DNA from: Microbacterium hydrocarbonoxydans
Lineage (GTDB): Bacteria > Actinomycetota > Actinomycetes > Actinomycetales > Microbacteriaceae
Assembly (NCBI RefSeq): GCF_000956475.1
Contig: NZ_JYJB01000010.1
Span: 868,001-932,000, forward strand
Direction: 5' to 3'
Length of the DNA: 64,000 nt
Of this stretch, positions 17,842-26,806 are shown one piece after another; the stretch's first letter is position 1; each line of letters starts with the position of its first letter. The position numbers were made by a program, and so were the translations under genes. The notes under the pieces are model-generated. The model saw nothing but the letters and a program-made list of their open reading frames with translations, ran no database searches and had not been told where the DNA came from.

Positions 17842-18264
17842 ATGGAAGCCCTGTACACCGCCGAGGCCCTCGCCACCGGCGCCGGCCGCAACGGCCGCGT
17901 CGCGACGAGCGAAGGCCGTCTCGACTTCACCCTCGCCGTCCCGAAGGAGCTCGGCGGCTCCGGCGACGGTGCGAACCCCGAGCAGCTGTTCGCCGCGGGA
18001 TACGCGGCCTGCTTCCACTCGGCGCTGCAGACCGTCGCCCGCGCGCAGAAGGTGTCGATCGCCGACTCCTCGGTCGGCGCTCGCGTGCAGATCGGCTCGA
18101 ACGGAGAGGGCGGCTTCGGCCTCGCCGTGCAGCTCGAGGTCGTCATCCCCGACCTCCCCCATGAGCAGGCGATCAGCCTCGCGAACGCCGCCCACCAGGT
18201 GTGCCCGTACTCCAACGCGACGCGCGGCAACATCGACGTCGACATCACCGTCTCGGACGACTGA
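17842..18264 (+). CDS. ohr: Organic hydroperoxide resistance protein Ohr
   Basis: A thiol peroxidase of the OsmC/Ohr fold that reduces organic and lipid hydroperoxides. At 140 residues it has family length. The catalytic pair is C57 in AAGYAACFHSAL and C121 in HQVCPYSNATRGN, and the arginine near residue 18 (RNGRV) fits the active-site Arg. The start ATG has AAAGGA upstream. It is second in the ohrR operon. Confidence 0.95.
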   Translation: MEALYTAEALATGAGRNGRVATSEGRLDFTLAVPKELGGSGDGANPEQLFAAGYAACFHSALQTVARAQKVSIADSSVGARVQIGSNGEGGFGLAVQLEVVIPDLPHEQAISLANAAHQVCPYSNATRGNIDVDITVSDD

Positions 18265-18275
18265 GGAGCAAGACC

Positions 18276-19253
18276 ATGCGCGCACTCATCCACCACTCCT
18301 TCGGCGAGCCCGAAGACGTCCTGACCGTCGAAGACCGCCCGCTGCCAGAACCCGGCCCCGGCCAGGTGCGGCTGCGCATCGTGCTCTCTCCGATCCACAA
18401 CCACGACATCTGGACGATCCGCGGCACCTACGGCTTCAAGCCGGAGCTCCCGGCGGCCTCCGGCACCGAGGCGCTCGGCATCGTCGATGCGCTCGGCGAA
18501 GGCGTCGACGCTCTCACCGTCGGCCAGCGCGTCGCGACCGGAGGCACCTTCGGCGCCTGGGCCGAATACGTCGTCGCCTCGGCCGCCGGGCTCATCCCGG
18601 TACCTGAAGCGCTGCCCGACGAGGCCGCCGCCCAGCTCGTGTCGATGCCGTTCAGCGCGATCAGCCTGCTGGAGTTCCTCGACGTGAAGCCCGGCGACTG
18701 GATCGTCCAGAACGCCGCGAACGGCGCAGTGGGACGGATGCTGGCGCAGCTCGGCGCCGCACGCGGCGTCAACGTGCTCGGCCTGGTCCGCCGCGCGGAG
18801 GGCGTCGAGGAGCTGCGCGCTCAGGGCATCGAGAACGTCGTCGCGACGGATCAGGCCGACTGGCGCGAGGGCGTAGCCGCTCTCACGGGCGCTCCGGCGA
18901 TCGTCGCCGGAGTCGACTCGGTCGGCGGCTCCTCGGCAGGAGACGTGCTCTCGCTGCTCGCCGAGAACGGCACCCTGGTCGCGTTCGGCGCCATGAACTC
19001 CCCCGTCATGGAGATCGCGTCCGGCGACGTGATCTTCAAGCAGGCGACCGTCAAGGGCTTCTGGGGAAGCAAGGTCATCCAGACGATGGATGCCGCGAAG
19101 CGCGGCGCCCTGTTCGGAGAGCTCGTGCAGCGAGTGGGCGACGGGACGCTCACCCTGCCCGTCGCCGGCGTGTTCGACGCGGCGGAGGCTGCGGAGGCGA
19201 TGCGGGCGAGCAAGACACCCGGACGTGTGGGCAAGGTGCTGCTGAAGTTCTGA
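18276..19253 (+). CDS. Zinc-independent alcohol dehydrogenase/quinone oxidoreductase (MDR family)
   Basis: 325 residues of the medium-chain dehydrogenase/reductase fold. The N-terminal GroES-like domain has RALIHHSFGEPEDVL, the Rossmann domain has the cofactor motif NGAVGRMLAQLGAARGVNVLG. The cysteine ligands of zinc alcohol dehydrogenases are absent, so an NADPH quinone or enone reductase is likely. The ATG with GAGGAG lies 11 bp after ohr and no promoter is seen between, so it is part of the peroxide operon. It may reduce products of lipid peroxidation, but this is inferred from location only. Confidence 0.85.
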   Translation: MRALIHHSFGEPEDVLTVEDRPLPEPGPGQVRLRIVLSPIHNHDIWTIRGTYGFKPELPAASGTEALGIVDALGEGVDALTVGQRVATGGTFGAWAEYVVASAAGLIPVPEALPDEAAAQLVSMPFSAISLLEFLDVKPGDWIVQNAANGAVGRMLAQLGAARGVNVLGLVRRAEGVEELRAQGIENVVATDQADWREGVAALTGAPAIVAGVDSVGGSSAGDVLSLLAENGTLVAFGAMNSPVMEIASGDVIFKQATVKGFWGSKVIQTMDAAKRGALFGELVQRVGDGTLTLPVAGVFDAAEAAEAMRASKTPGRVGKVLLKF

Positions 19254-19266
19254 GCGGCATCGATGG

Positions 19267-19299
19267 AAGGGGCGAAGGCTGTGGGAGCCTTCGCCCCTT
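19267..19299 (+). terminator. Terminator of the ohrR-ohr operon
   Basis: AAGGGGCGAAGGCT (19267-19280) pairs perfectly with AGCCTTCGCCCCTT (19286-19299) around a five-base loop GTGGG, 13 bp after the oxidoreductase stop. Confidence 0.88.
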
Positions 19300-19339
19300 C
19301 GCGTCCCTGATGTCCGAGGCTCTCGCCATACTGTTCGGC

Positions 19340-19741
19340 ATGGACATCACACTCATGCAGCCTGCAGGACTCGTCGTCAGTCCTGCGTTCAGCCACGTCG
19401 CCGTGGTTCCCCCTGGCGCGACGACCATCTACGTCGGCGGCCAGAACGGCGTCGACGAGACCGGCGCGCTCATCTCATCGGATGCAGGCGAGCAATCGCT
19501 GCGCGCACTGCAGAACGCACGCGTCGCTCTCGAGGCCGCGGGAGCCGGCCTCGACGACGTCATCAGCTGGACCGTCCTGATCCATCAGGACGCCGATCTG
19601 CGCGCGGCCTACGGCGCGGTCGCCTCCACGCTGGCACGCGACGGAGCACCGCCCCTCGTGACGGCGGCGATCGTGGCGGGCCTCGGCGTGCCTGGCGCCC
19701 TGATCGAGGTCAGCGCAGTCGCGGCGGTGGTTCGCGACTGA
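19340..19741 (+). CDS. RidA/YjgF-family protein
   Basis: A 133-residue member of the RidA family, enamine/imine deaminases that clear reactive intermediates of PLP enzymes. Recognisable are IYVGGQNGVDETG, the middle EQSLRALQNARVALEAAGA and the late GVPGALIEVSAVA. The arginine that binds the carboxylate in true RidA proteins is not obvious at the usual place, so it may belong to a related subfamily. The ATG at MDITLMQP was preferred to an ATG 30 bases earlier, which falls close to the preceding terminator. TACTGT lies five bases upstream of the chosen ATG and suggests a leaderless start. Confidence 0.8.
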   Translation: MDITLMQPAGLVVSPAFSHVAVVPPGATTIYVGGQNGVDETGALISSDAGEQSLRALQNARVALEAAGAGLDDVISWTVLIHQDADLRAAYGAVASTLARDGAPPLVTAAIVAGLGVPGALIEVSAVAAVVRD

Positions 19742-19777
19742 CGCTCGTCACGGAGCCTTGAGACGGGTCCGCGGTCG

Positions 19778-20854
19778 TCAGATCCGGCCGCGGACCGGCG
19801 TCCGCTCCACGGCGTCACCGCCCTCCGGCATGGACATCTCCGCCCTGACCCCGAGCAGCCTGACCTCTCGTTCGGGATCCAGAGCGGCACCGAGAGCGAC
19901 GGCCGCGGCGATAGCCTCCTCGCGCCGCTCGGTCGGCTGAGCGAGCTTGCGACCGAATGTCTTCGTCTCGAAAGGCGCGTAGCGCACCTTGAGGTGCACG
20001 CGGACCACGGGGCGGCCCTCGGCGGCGCAGTCGTCGAACGCGCTGCCGGCGAGATCTCTCACAGCCGCCTCGACCTCCTCGGGTGTCGTGAGGTTCTGCT
20101 GGAACGTCGTCTCACGGCTGTGACTGCGCGCGACCCAGGGCGTGTCGTCGACGACGGCCGGGCCGATCCCCGATCCCAGTTCGCGGTACCAGACGCCCAT
20201 GCGCGGCCCGAACTCGGCCACGAGCTCGTCCTGATCCGCATCAGCCAGCTGTCGAACGGTCTTCACGCCATGATCGGCGAGGCGCTTGCTGACCTTCGGG
20301 CCGACGCCCCACAGGTCTCGTGTCGGCTTCTCCCCCATCACGTCGAACCAGTTCGCCGTGGTGAGGCGGAACATCCCACGCGGCTTTCCGAACTCGGTCG
20401 CGATCTTCGCGCGCACCTTGTTGTCTCCGATGCCGACCGAGCAGTGCAGCCCGGTCGCCTCGAGCACGGCGGACTGCGCGGCCGCGGCGACCGCCTCAGG
20501 ATCGTCGGTGGAGACGCCGAGGAAGCACTCGTCCCAGCCGATCACCTCGAGCACGACACCGGGCAGCGCCCGCAGGGTCGACATGACCTCGTGCGACGCC
20601 GCCTCGTACGCCTCGTGATCCACGGGCAGGAACAACGCTCCCTCCGGGGCCTTGCGAGCAGCGATCTTGAGCGGCATCCCCGAGCCGATCCCGAACGCGC
20701 GCGCTTCGTAGGACGCGGTCGAGACCACCGCGCGCTCTGCCGGATCTCCCCGCCCGCCGACGATCACGGGGAGACCCGCCAGCTCGGGCCTGCGCAGCAC
20801 CTCGACGGCTGCGATGAACTGATCCATGTCGACGTGCAGCACCCACTCAGCCAT
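19778..20854 (-). CDS. dinB: DNA polymerase IV (Y family)
   Basis: A translesion DNA polymerase of 358 residues. Catalytic acidic residues lie in LHVDMDQFIAAVE near the start and in VIGWDECFLGV (about 95-105), where the usual SIDEAYLD is replaced by a variant seen in actinobacterial DinB proteins. The helix-hairpin-helix TRDLWGVGPKVSKRLADHG is at about 175-193, and a little-finger domain follows. The ATG at MAEWVLHV is preferred to an upstream frame with a poor N-terminus. No beta-clamp motif was identified with certainty at the C-terminus. Confidence 0.9.
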   Translation of the reverse strand: MAEWVLHVDMDQFIAAVEVLRRPELAGLPVIVGGRGDPAERAVVSTASYEARAFGIGSGMPLKIAARKAPEGALFLPVDHEAYEAASHEVMSTLRALPGVVLEVIGWDECFLGVSTDDPEAVAAAAQSAVLEATGLHCSVGIGDNKVRAKIATEFGKPRGMFRLTTANWFDVMGEKPTRDLWGVGPKVSKRLADHGVKTVRQLADADQDELVAEFGPRMGVWYRELGSGIGPAVVDDTPWVARSHSRETTFQQNLTTPEEVEAAVRDLAGSAFDDCAAEGRPVVRVHLKVRYAPFETKTFGRKLAQPTERREEAIAAAVALGAALDPEREVRLLGVRAEMSMPEGGDAVERTPVRGRI

Positions 20855-20906
20855 GCACACGAGTGTGGCGGCTGCGCGAGGCGCTGTCACCCCCCGATGG
20901 GTCGGC

Positions 20907-21299
20907 TCAGTTCAGTGCGACGCCGATCGCGGTGACGACGACGGCCAGCAGCGGAAGCGTGCCCTGCATGATCGCGGCGCGCGCCTTGGAGCGGTCGGAG
21001 AGGATCAGCACGAGGGCAGCGGCGAGCATCATGCCGGTGCCGGCGAAGACGAGGGTCAGGCCGACCGTGACGGCGCCCAGGATGACCAGGCCCACGCCGA
21101 GCAGCGCCGTGAGCGCGAGGAACAGGTTGTAGAAGCCCTGGTTGAACGCCAGCTGCTTCATCGTGACAGCATCCGCCTCGCTGGCGACGCCGAAGATCTT
21201 GCGGGTCTCGGGCTCGGTCCACTTGAGGGACTCGAGCGCGAAGATGAAGACGTGGAAGGCGGCCGCAGCAGCGGCGAGGACGAGTCCGGCGATGATCAT
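20907..21299 (-). CDS. DUF1304 membrane protein
   Basis: 130 residues with four hydrophobic helices and the short soluble stretch ESLKWTEPETRKIFGV after the first. This pattern, with AFNQGFYNLFLA in the second helix, is typical of DUF1304. The start is MIIAGLVL; a version four to six codons longer is possible. It is downstream of the CPBP-like gene on the same strand, 26 bp away, and 52 bp upstream of dinB. Function unknown. Confidence 0.8.
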   Translation of the reverse strand: MIIAGLVLAAAAAAFHVFIFALESLKWTEPETRKIFGVASEADAVTMKQLAFNQGFYNLFLALTALLGVGLVILGAVTVGLTLVFAGTGMMLAAALVLILSDRSKARAAIMQGTLPLLAVVVTAIGVALN

Positions 21300-21325
21300 T
21301 CCCCCATCATCTCGCATGCAGACCT

Positions 21326-22183
21326 TCACACGAGGAAGATCGGCAGCAGTCCGGGGTTGTGCGCATGCACGAGCACGGCGAACACCACGGCGTCGAACAG
21401 CAGATGCACCGTGACGACGTAGGCGAGGGAGTGCGTGCGCAGGAAGATGAATGCCTGCAGCAGCGCGAACGGGATCGTCAGAACGGGCCCCCATGCCCGG
21501 TAGCCGAGCTCCCAGAGGAACGACACGAACACGATCGCCTGGAGCGCGCCTGCGAGAGCATCCGGAAAATGCCTGCGCAGCAGCGCGAACACCGTGCAGA
21601 TGAAGAACAGCTCATCCCAGATGCCGACGGCTCCCACTCCGACGAACAGCCGCGCGATCAGCTCAGGCGAGTCGACCACGGGCCAGTTCTGGTAGACGCC
21701 GCTGGTGATGAAGTAGAACGGCAGGATCAGCCAGCCCAGGAGCAGCACGGCCGCCAGCCAGCCCCACTGCAGGCGACCCCAGCGACGACGGGCGCGCCAG
21801 GGGAACCCGATCGCCCGGTCGCGGAAGACGTATCGCGACACCAGGTAGGGCACGGCGACCGCTCCTCCGAGTGCCAGAGTGAACCGCAGCATCGCGAGGT
21901 TGTCGAGTTCGGCGGCCAGCGGGATGATGCTGACGATCAGCAGGCCGAGCGCGATCAGCGCGAGATCTCGGGTCAGCGAGGGCTGCCTCGCTCCCGTGCT
22001 CTCGACCACGCCCCGCGCGGCGCGTCGTCGCTCGACGACCCACGCGATCCCGATGCCCACAGCGAGCAGCAGCCAGCCGAGCCATGCGATCCGCAGCACG
22101 AAGAACGCGGGCGCGGCGGCGCAGACGAGCAGGGCGGGAGCGAGACCGGGCCAGATGGCCTCGTCGCGCGGCACGGCGGTCAT
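21326..22183 (-). CDS. CPBP-like intramembrane metalloprotease, atypical motif
   Basis: 285 residues, about eight membrane helices. The C-terminal half has the order of a CPBP/Abi peptidase domain: WDELFFICTVFALLRRHFP (about 200-218), then SFLWELGYRAWG, then VTVHLLFDAVVFAVL. In classic members the first motif is EExxxR, but here the pair is DE and no arginine follows at the expected place. It may therefore be inactive or a relative with altered chemistry. The ATG overlaps the trmB stop (ATGA). Confidence 0.65.
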   Translation of the reverse strand: MTAVPRDEAIWPGLAPALLVCAAAPAFFVLRIAWLGWLLLAVGIGIAWVVERRRAARGVVESTGARQPSLTRDLALIALGLLIVSIIPLAAELDNLAMLRFTLALGGAVAVPYLVSRYVFRDRAIGFPWRARRRWGRLQWGWLAAVLLLGWLILPFYFITSGVYQNWPVVDSPELIARLFVGVGAVGIWDELFFICTVFALLRRHFPDALAGALQAIVFVSFLWELGYRAWGPVLTIPFALLQAFIFLRTHSLAYVVTVHLLFDAVVFAVLVHAHNPGLLPIFLV

Positions 22184-22905
22184 GCCCGGAGTGTTCTCCG
22201 GTAGACGAGGTCGCGGATGTCCCTGCCCTTCGCGATGCCCTTGCGCTCGAACGCGGTCATGACACGGCCATCGAAGCGCTCGGCCCACTCGCCCTCGAAA
22301 GCACGCTCGAACAGCGGGTCGGCGTCGAGCACCTCGCGCATCTGCAGCGCGTACTCCTCCCAGTCCGTCGCGAGTCGCAGGAGACCGCCGTCACGCAGCG
22401 CGCGGGCCGCGGTCGCCCCGAAGCCGTCACGAACGAGCCGGCGCTTGGTGTGCTTCTTCTTGTGCCACGGATCGGGGAAGAAGATCCAGACCTCGGCCGC
22501 CGCGCCTTCGGGCAGGTAGGAGGAGAGCACCTCCGGAGCGTTCGCCTCGACGACGCGCAGGTTGTGAGCGCCTGCGCGCTCGGCGTCGAGCATCGTGCGG
22601 GCGAGCCCGGCGCGGAACACCTCGACCGCGAGGAAATCGTCACCGGGACGCGACGACGCGGCCGCCACGATCGCATGTCCCTGCCCGGAGCCGACCTCCA
22701 CGATCAGGTCGGCGTCGCGGCCGTACTCGGATGCCGGGTCCAGACGCGCCTCCGGGTGCACCGAGGTCCACGCGACGTCTCTCGGCACGTCGAGCAGGTA
22801 GCGCGGGGCGAGCTCGTCGAAGGCGCGCTCCTGCGCATCGGACATCCGTCCGCTGCGGCGCACGAAGGACACCGGTTCATCGCGGAAAGTGCGGGGTTCG
22901 GGCAT
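22180..22905 (-). CDS. trmB: tRNA (guanine-N7-)-methyltransferase
   Basis: Methylates G46 in the tRNA variable loop, using S-adenosylmethionine. 241 residues. The SAM motif is VEVGSGQGHAIVAAA, and the diagnostic FPDPWHKKKHTKRR is at about 135-148. The N-terminal FVRRSGRMSDAQERA matches the family, which favours the upstream ATG (GGAAGA just before it) over the internal MSDAQ start. It lies between DUF3097 and the CPBP-like gene. Confidence 0.94.
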   Translation of the reverse strand: MPEPRTFRDEPVSFVRRSGRMSDAQERAFDELAPRYLLDVPRDVAWTSVHPEARLDPASEYGRDADLIVEVGSGQGHAIVAAASSRPGDDFLAVEVFRAGLARTMLDAERAGAHNLRVVEANAPEVLSSYLPEGAAAEVWIFFPDPWHKKKHTKRRLVRDGFGATAARALRDGGLLRLATDWEEYALQMREVLDADPLFERAFEGEWAERFDGRVMTAFERKGIAKGRDIRDLVYRRTLRA

Positions 22906-22955
22906 TCTTCCAGGGTACCCGGGTGCTTCGACGGACTCGGCAGCCCTGAAGCCGG

Positions 22956-23798
22956 TCAGCGCCCGGCCGGCTCGGTGACGAAGTCGATCAGCTCCTCGAC
23001 ACGGCCCAGCAGCGCGGGCTCGAGATCGCGATAGGTGTGCACCTTCGACAGAATGCGCTGCCAGGCGAGCCCGGTGTCGGCCTGCGTCTCGTACGGCCAG
23101 CCGAACGCACGGCAGATGCCGGTCTTCCAGTCCGTGCCGCGCGGGATCTCCGGCCACTTCGCGATGCCGAGCGCCTTCGGGGTCACACACTGCCAGACGT
23201 CGACGAAGGGATGCCCGACGATGCGGATATGACGCCCGTGCGGCCCGCGCGCGACGGCATCCGCGATCCTCGACTCCTTCGAGCCCGGCACCAGATGGTC
23301 CACGAGCACGCCGTAGCGTCGGGTCGCGCTCGGCGGCTCGGCGGCGAGCAGCTCGTCGAGCAGGTCGACGCCCTGCAGGAACTCGACCACGACGCCCTCG
23401 ACGCGCAGGTCGGCGCCCCAGACCTTCTCCACGAGTTCGGCGTCGTGCTTGCCCTCGACGAGGATTCGGCTGGGCAGGGCGGTGCGGGCACGCTGATCGG
23501 CGACGACGAAGGACCCTGATGCCGTACGCCGAGGCCCCTGCGGCGCCGCCTTCGGCGCGACGAGCTTCACGGGCCTGCCCTCGACGAGGAACCCGCCGCC
23601 GAGCGGGAACAGCCTCTTGCGGCCCTTCCAGTCCTCGAGCTCGACGTTTCCGGCCTGCACCTTCGTCACCGCACCGCAGTATCCGTCGCCGGCGACCTCG
23701 ATCACGAGGTCGAGCTCGGCCGGCACCTCGGGCACCTGCTTCGCGGAGCGCTCCCGCCAGCCCGCGGCGAGCACATCCGATCCGTACCTGTCCTCCAT
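22956..23798 (-). CDS. DUF3097 family protein
   Basis: A 280-residue soluble protein of the actinobacterial DUF3097 family, function unknown. The middle contains a stretch reminiscent of Toprim-like folds: SRILVEGKHDAELVEKVWG (about 125-143), then GVLVDHLVPGSKES and HIRIVGHPFVDVWQ. The acidic residues E in VEGKHD and D in VDHLVPG are at plausible Toprim positions, but the link is only suggestive. The ATG at MEDRYGSDVL has GGAGGG upstream. First gene of the minus-strand run to dinB. Confidence 0.85.
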   Translation of the reverse strand: MEDRYGSDVLAAGWRERSAKQVPEVPAELDLVIEVAGDGYCGAVTKVQAGNVELEDWKGRKRLFPLGGGFLVEGRPVKLVAPKAAPQGPRRTASGSFVVADQRARTALPSRILVEGKHDAELVEKVWGADLRVEGVVVEFLQGVDLLDELLAAEPPSATRRYGVLVDHLVPGSKESRIADAVARGPHGRHIRIVGHPFVDVWQCVTPKALGIAKWPEIPRGTDWKTGICRAFGWPYETQADTGLAWQRILSKVHTYRDLEPALLGRVEELIDFVTEPAGR

Positions 23799-23920
23799 GC
23801 CCTCCAGCGTATGTGTCTGCGCTGACGGCGAACGCCCATCGAGGCGCGGATGCTGTCGCGTGTCGTCGTGTGTGCATAGACTCGACGCATGGGGCACGGC
23901 GGCCGGTCGGAGGGATGCAG

Positions 23921-25942
23921 ATGAGGACTCGCTGGCTCGCGCTGTCCGCGGTGATGACGGCTCTCCTCGCGGGAATGCTCTCCGCCTCTGCGGCGTCTGC
24001 GACCGATCCGGTTCAGCTCGATCAGGGCTATGTGACCGACGACGCCGGCGTCCTCAGCCCGACCGAGAAGAATGAGCTCGAAGCGCGTCTGCAGACGCTG
24101 ACCGAGAACTCCACGGCCGATCTGTTCGTCGTGCTGGTCGACGATTTCACCTCGCCGTCCGACAACGTCGAGTGGGCCGACACCGTCGCCGATGACAACA
24201 ATCTCGGGCCCGAGCAGTACCTGCTCGCGATCGCGGTCGAGGGGCGCAGCTACTACATCTCCGCAGCCCAGGACGGACCGCTCAGCGACGGCAAGCTCGA
24301 CGACGTCGAGGAGAAGATCCAGCCGCTCCTCGCCCAGCAGGACTGGGACGGAGCGATCACCCTTGCAGCCGACGAGATCCAGGGCGACGGCGGAGCCGGC
24401 GCGGTCCGCACGTTCCTGGTCATCGGGGCGATCGTCCTCGCTGCGCTGCTCATCGGGCTGGTCGTCGTCCTCGTCAGGCGCGCCCGCCGCAACGCCGCTG
24501 TGCGCGCACGCGGCGCCATGCCCGAGAAGCCCGACCCGAACGACCCGTTCTCATCCCTCACCGACGAGCAGATCCAGACGCAGGCGGGTGCCGCACTCGT
24601 GCGCGCCGACGACGCGCTCGCCTCCAGCAAGGAGGAGCTCGGCTTCGCCGTCGCCCAGTTCGGCGACGCCGCCACCTCGCAGTTCAGCGCTGCGATCGAG
24701 ACGGCCAAGACGAAGATGTCCGAGGCCTTCGACATCAAGCAGAAGCTCGATGACGAGATCGAGGACACGATCTACGACCGCCGTGCCTGGCACATCCGCA
24801 TCATCCAGCTCTGCGACGAGATCGACGACGTGCTCGACGACAACACCGAGGCCTTCGACGCTCTGCGCAAGCTCCAGGAGAACGCACCGCAGGAGCTCGA
24901 GCGCGTGCGCGGCGAGCGTGCTGCGCTGCAGCCGATGCTCGCCGATGCGGCTCCCGCCCTCGCCGCACTCGCAGCCGAGTACGGCACCGCGGCTCTGAGC
25001 ACGGTCGCCGACAACCCCGCTCAGGCCCAGGAGCGGGCAGCGCTCGCCGACCGCTCGATCGATGCCGCCGCCGCCGCGATCGCGGCAGGCAAGTCCGGTG
25101 ATGCGGCGTTCGCGATCCGCACGGCCGAGCAGTCCGTGGCGCAGGCGGGGCAGCTGGCCGCGGCCATCACCACCCTCGGCGCCGACCTCGCCGGAATCGA
25201 GTCGCAGGCCCGGGCGCTCATCACCGAGCTGCAGGGCGACATCGCGACGGCGCAGCAGCTCCCCGACGTCGCGGGCGCAGGCGCCCAGGTCGCGGCGAGC
25301 GTTCAGCAGCAGCTGCAGCAGGCTCAGGCCGGGCTGACCGGCGTCTCCCGCAACCCGCAGCGCGTGCTGGAGGCGCTCACCGAGGCGAACACGCAGATCG
25401 ACGCGGCGATCGCTCAGGGCCGCGAGAGCGTCGAGCGCGCACGTCGCACGCAGCAGATGCTCGAGCAGACCCTCGCTCAGGCCGACGCGCAGGTCCGCTC
25501 GGCGAGCGACTTCATCCAGACGCGGCGAGGCAGCATCGGCGCCACGGCACGCACCCGGCTTTCGCAGGCCGAAGCCGGGCTCGGCGAAGCGATCGGTCTG
25601 CGCGCCTCCGACCCCGAGCAGGCGCTCGCCGTCGCGCAGAACGCGCTCGAGCTCGCCCGCCAGGCCGCCTCCTACGCCCAGTCCGACGTGTCGTCCTACT
25701 CCACGGGCGGCGGATGGGGTGGCGATCCCTTCGGCGGCTCGCGGTCGAGCGGCTCCGGCCTCGGCGGCGACATCCTCGGCGGCATCATCGGCGGCCTCCT
25801 CGCAGGCGGCGGAGGCGGCTCCTCCCGCAGCAGCAGCTGGCGCTCCAGCGGCGGCGGATTCCGCAGCTCCGGCTTCGGCGGAGGCGGCGGCGGGCGATCC
25901 GGCGGCGGACGATCCGGCCGCTCCGGCGGCGGACGCTTCTGA
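23921..25942 (+). CDS. TPM-domain (YgcG-like) membrane protein with coiled coil and glycine-rich tail
   Basis: 673 residues. A signal peptide (about 1-28, ending SASAASA) leads to a TPM domain (about 30-165) with DDAGVLSPTEKNELEARL and YYISAAQDGPLSD. A membrane helix (about 170-195) follows. A long Ala/Gln/Glu-rich region (about 205-600) looks coiled-coil. The tail is Gly/Ser/Arg rich and ends in SGRSGGGRF. TPM proteins elsewhere include thylakoid photosystem II repair factors and phosphatase-like envelope proteins. The role here is unknown. The ATG has GGAGGG six bases upstream; another ATG two codons earlier lies inside that site. It is 55 bp before pspA. Confidence 0.88.
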   Translation: MRTRWLALSAVMTALLAGMLSASAASATDPVQLDQGYVTDDAGVLSPTEKNELEARLQTLTENSTADLFVVLVDDFTSPSDNVEWADTVADDNNLGPEQYLLAIAVEGRSYYISAAQDGPLSDGKLDDVEEKIQPLLAQQDWDGAITLAADEIQGDGGAGAVRTFLVIGAIVLAALLIGLVVVLVRRARRNAAVRARGAMPEKPDPNDPFSSLTDEQIQTQAGAALVRADDALASSKEELGFAVAQFGDAATSQFSAAIETAKTKMSEAFDIKQKLDDEIEDTIYDRRAWHIRIIQLCDEIDDVLDDNTEAFDALRKLQENAPQELERVRGERAALQPMLADAAPALAALAAEYGTAALSTVADNPAQAQERAALADRSIDAAAAAIAAGKSGDAAFAIRTAEQSVAQAGQLAAAITTLGADLAGIESQARALITELQGDIATAQQLPDVAGAGAQVAASVQQQLQQAQAGLTGVSRNPQRVLEALTEANTQIDAAIAQGRESVERARRTQQMLEQTLAQADAQVRSASDFIQTRRGSIGATARTRLSQAEAGLGEAIGLRASDPEQALAVAQNALELARQAASYAQSDVSSYSTGGGWGGDPFGGSRSSGSGLGGDILGGIIGGLLAGGGGGSSRSSSWRSSGGGFRSSGFGGGGGGRSGGGRSGRSGGGRF

Positions 25943-25997
25943 TTTCCATAGGCGCACAAGTGAAGATCTCAAGCAGGACCCTCTGAAAGGAAACCGC

Positions 25998-26744
25998 ATG
26001 ACCAAGCAGTCCATCTTCGGACGAATCTCGACCCTCGTCCGCGCGAACATCAACGCGCTCCTCGACTCCGCCGAGGACCCGCAGAAGATGATCGACCAGC
26101 TCGTCCGCGATTACACCAACAACATCGCCGATGCCGAGTCCGCGATCGCAGAGACGATCGGCAACCTGCGTCTGCTCGAGCGCGACCACGAGGAAGACGT
26201 CCAGGCCGCCACGGAGTGGGGCAACAAGGCGCTCGCGGCCAGCCGCAAGGCCGACGAGATGCGGGCCGCGGGCAATGCGGCCGACGCCGACAAGTTCGAC
26301 AGCCTCGCCAAGATCGCGCTGCAGCGTCAGATCAGCTCCGAGCGCGAGGCCTCGGCGGCCGAGCCTCAGATCGCGTCGCAGACCGAGATCGTCGAGAAGC
26401 TCAAGTCGGGCCTCAACGGCATGAAGGAGAAGCTCGGCGAGCTGAAGAACAAGCGCAGCGAGCTGCTCGCTCGTGCGAAGGTCGCCGAGGCTCAGACCAA
26501 GGTGCAGGACGCGGTCGGCTCGATCAACGTGCTCGACCCCACCAGCGAGCTGGGCCGGTTCGAAGACAAGGTCCGTCGCCAGGAGGCTCTTGCTCAGGGC
26601 AAGGCGGAGCTCGCGGCATCCAGCCTCGACGCGCAGTTCGAGAGCCTCGAAGACCTCGGTGAGCTCACCGAGGTCGAGGCACGGCTCGCAGAGCTCAAGG
26701 CGGGCGGCAGCACCGCTCCGCGACAGGCCATCGAAGGCTCCTGA
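25998..26744 (+). CDS. pspA: PspA/IM30 family membrane-remodelling protein
   Basis: 248 residues, almost entirely helical. The N-terminal SIFGRISTLVRANINALLD matches the membrane-binding helix of PspA/Vipp1, and DPQKMIDQLVRDY follows as in the family. These proteins form ESCRT-III-like rods on stressed membranes. The start ATG has GAAAGGA. It is directly behind the TPM-domain gene with no terminator between, and is followed by a strong hairpin. No PspF, PspB or PspC gene is nearby, as usual in actinobacteria. Confidence 0.92.
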   Translation: MTKQSIFGRISTLVRANINALLDSAEDPQKMIDQLVRDYTNNIADAESAIAETIGNLRLLERDHEEDVQAATEWGNKALAASRKADEMRAAGNAADADKFDSLAKIALQRQISSEREASAAEPQIASQTEIVEKLKSGLNGMKEKLGELKNKRSELLARAKVAEAQTKVQDAVGSINVLDPTSELGRFEDKVRRQEALAQGKAELAASSLDAQFESLEDLGELTEVEARLAELKAGGSTAPRQAIEGS

Positions 26745-26752
26745 CACACCCT

Positions 26753-26786
26753 GCGGATGCCTCGGACCCCGGTCCGGGGCATCCGC
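26753..26786 (+). terminator. Terminator after pspA
   Basis: GCGGATGCCTCGGACC (26753-26768) pairs with GGTCCGGGGCATCCGC (26771-26786), one T-G wobble, followed by TCCTTTCTTT. Strong intrinsic terminator. Confidence 0.9.
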
Positions 26787-26806
26787 TCCTTTCTTTGGAG
26801 GCACCC

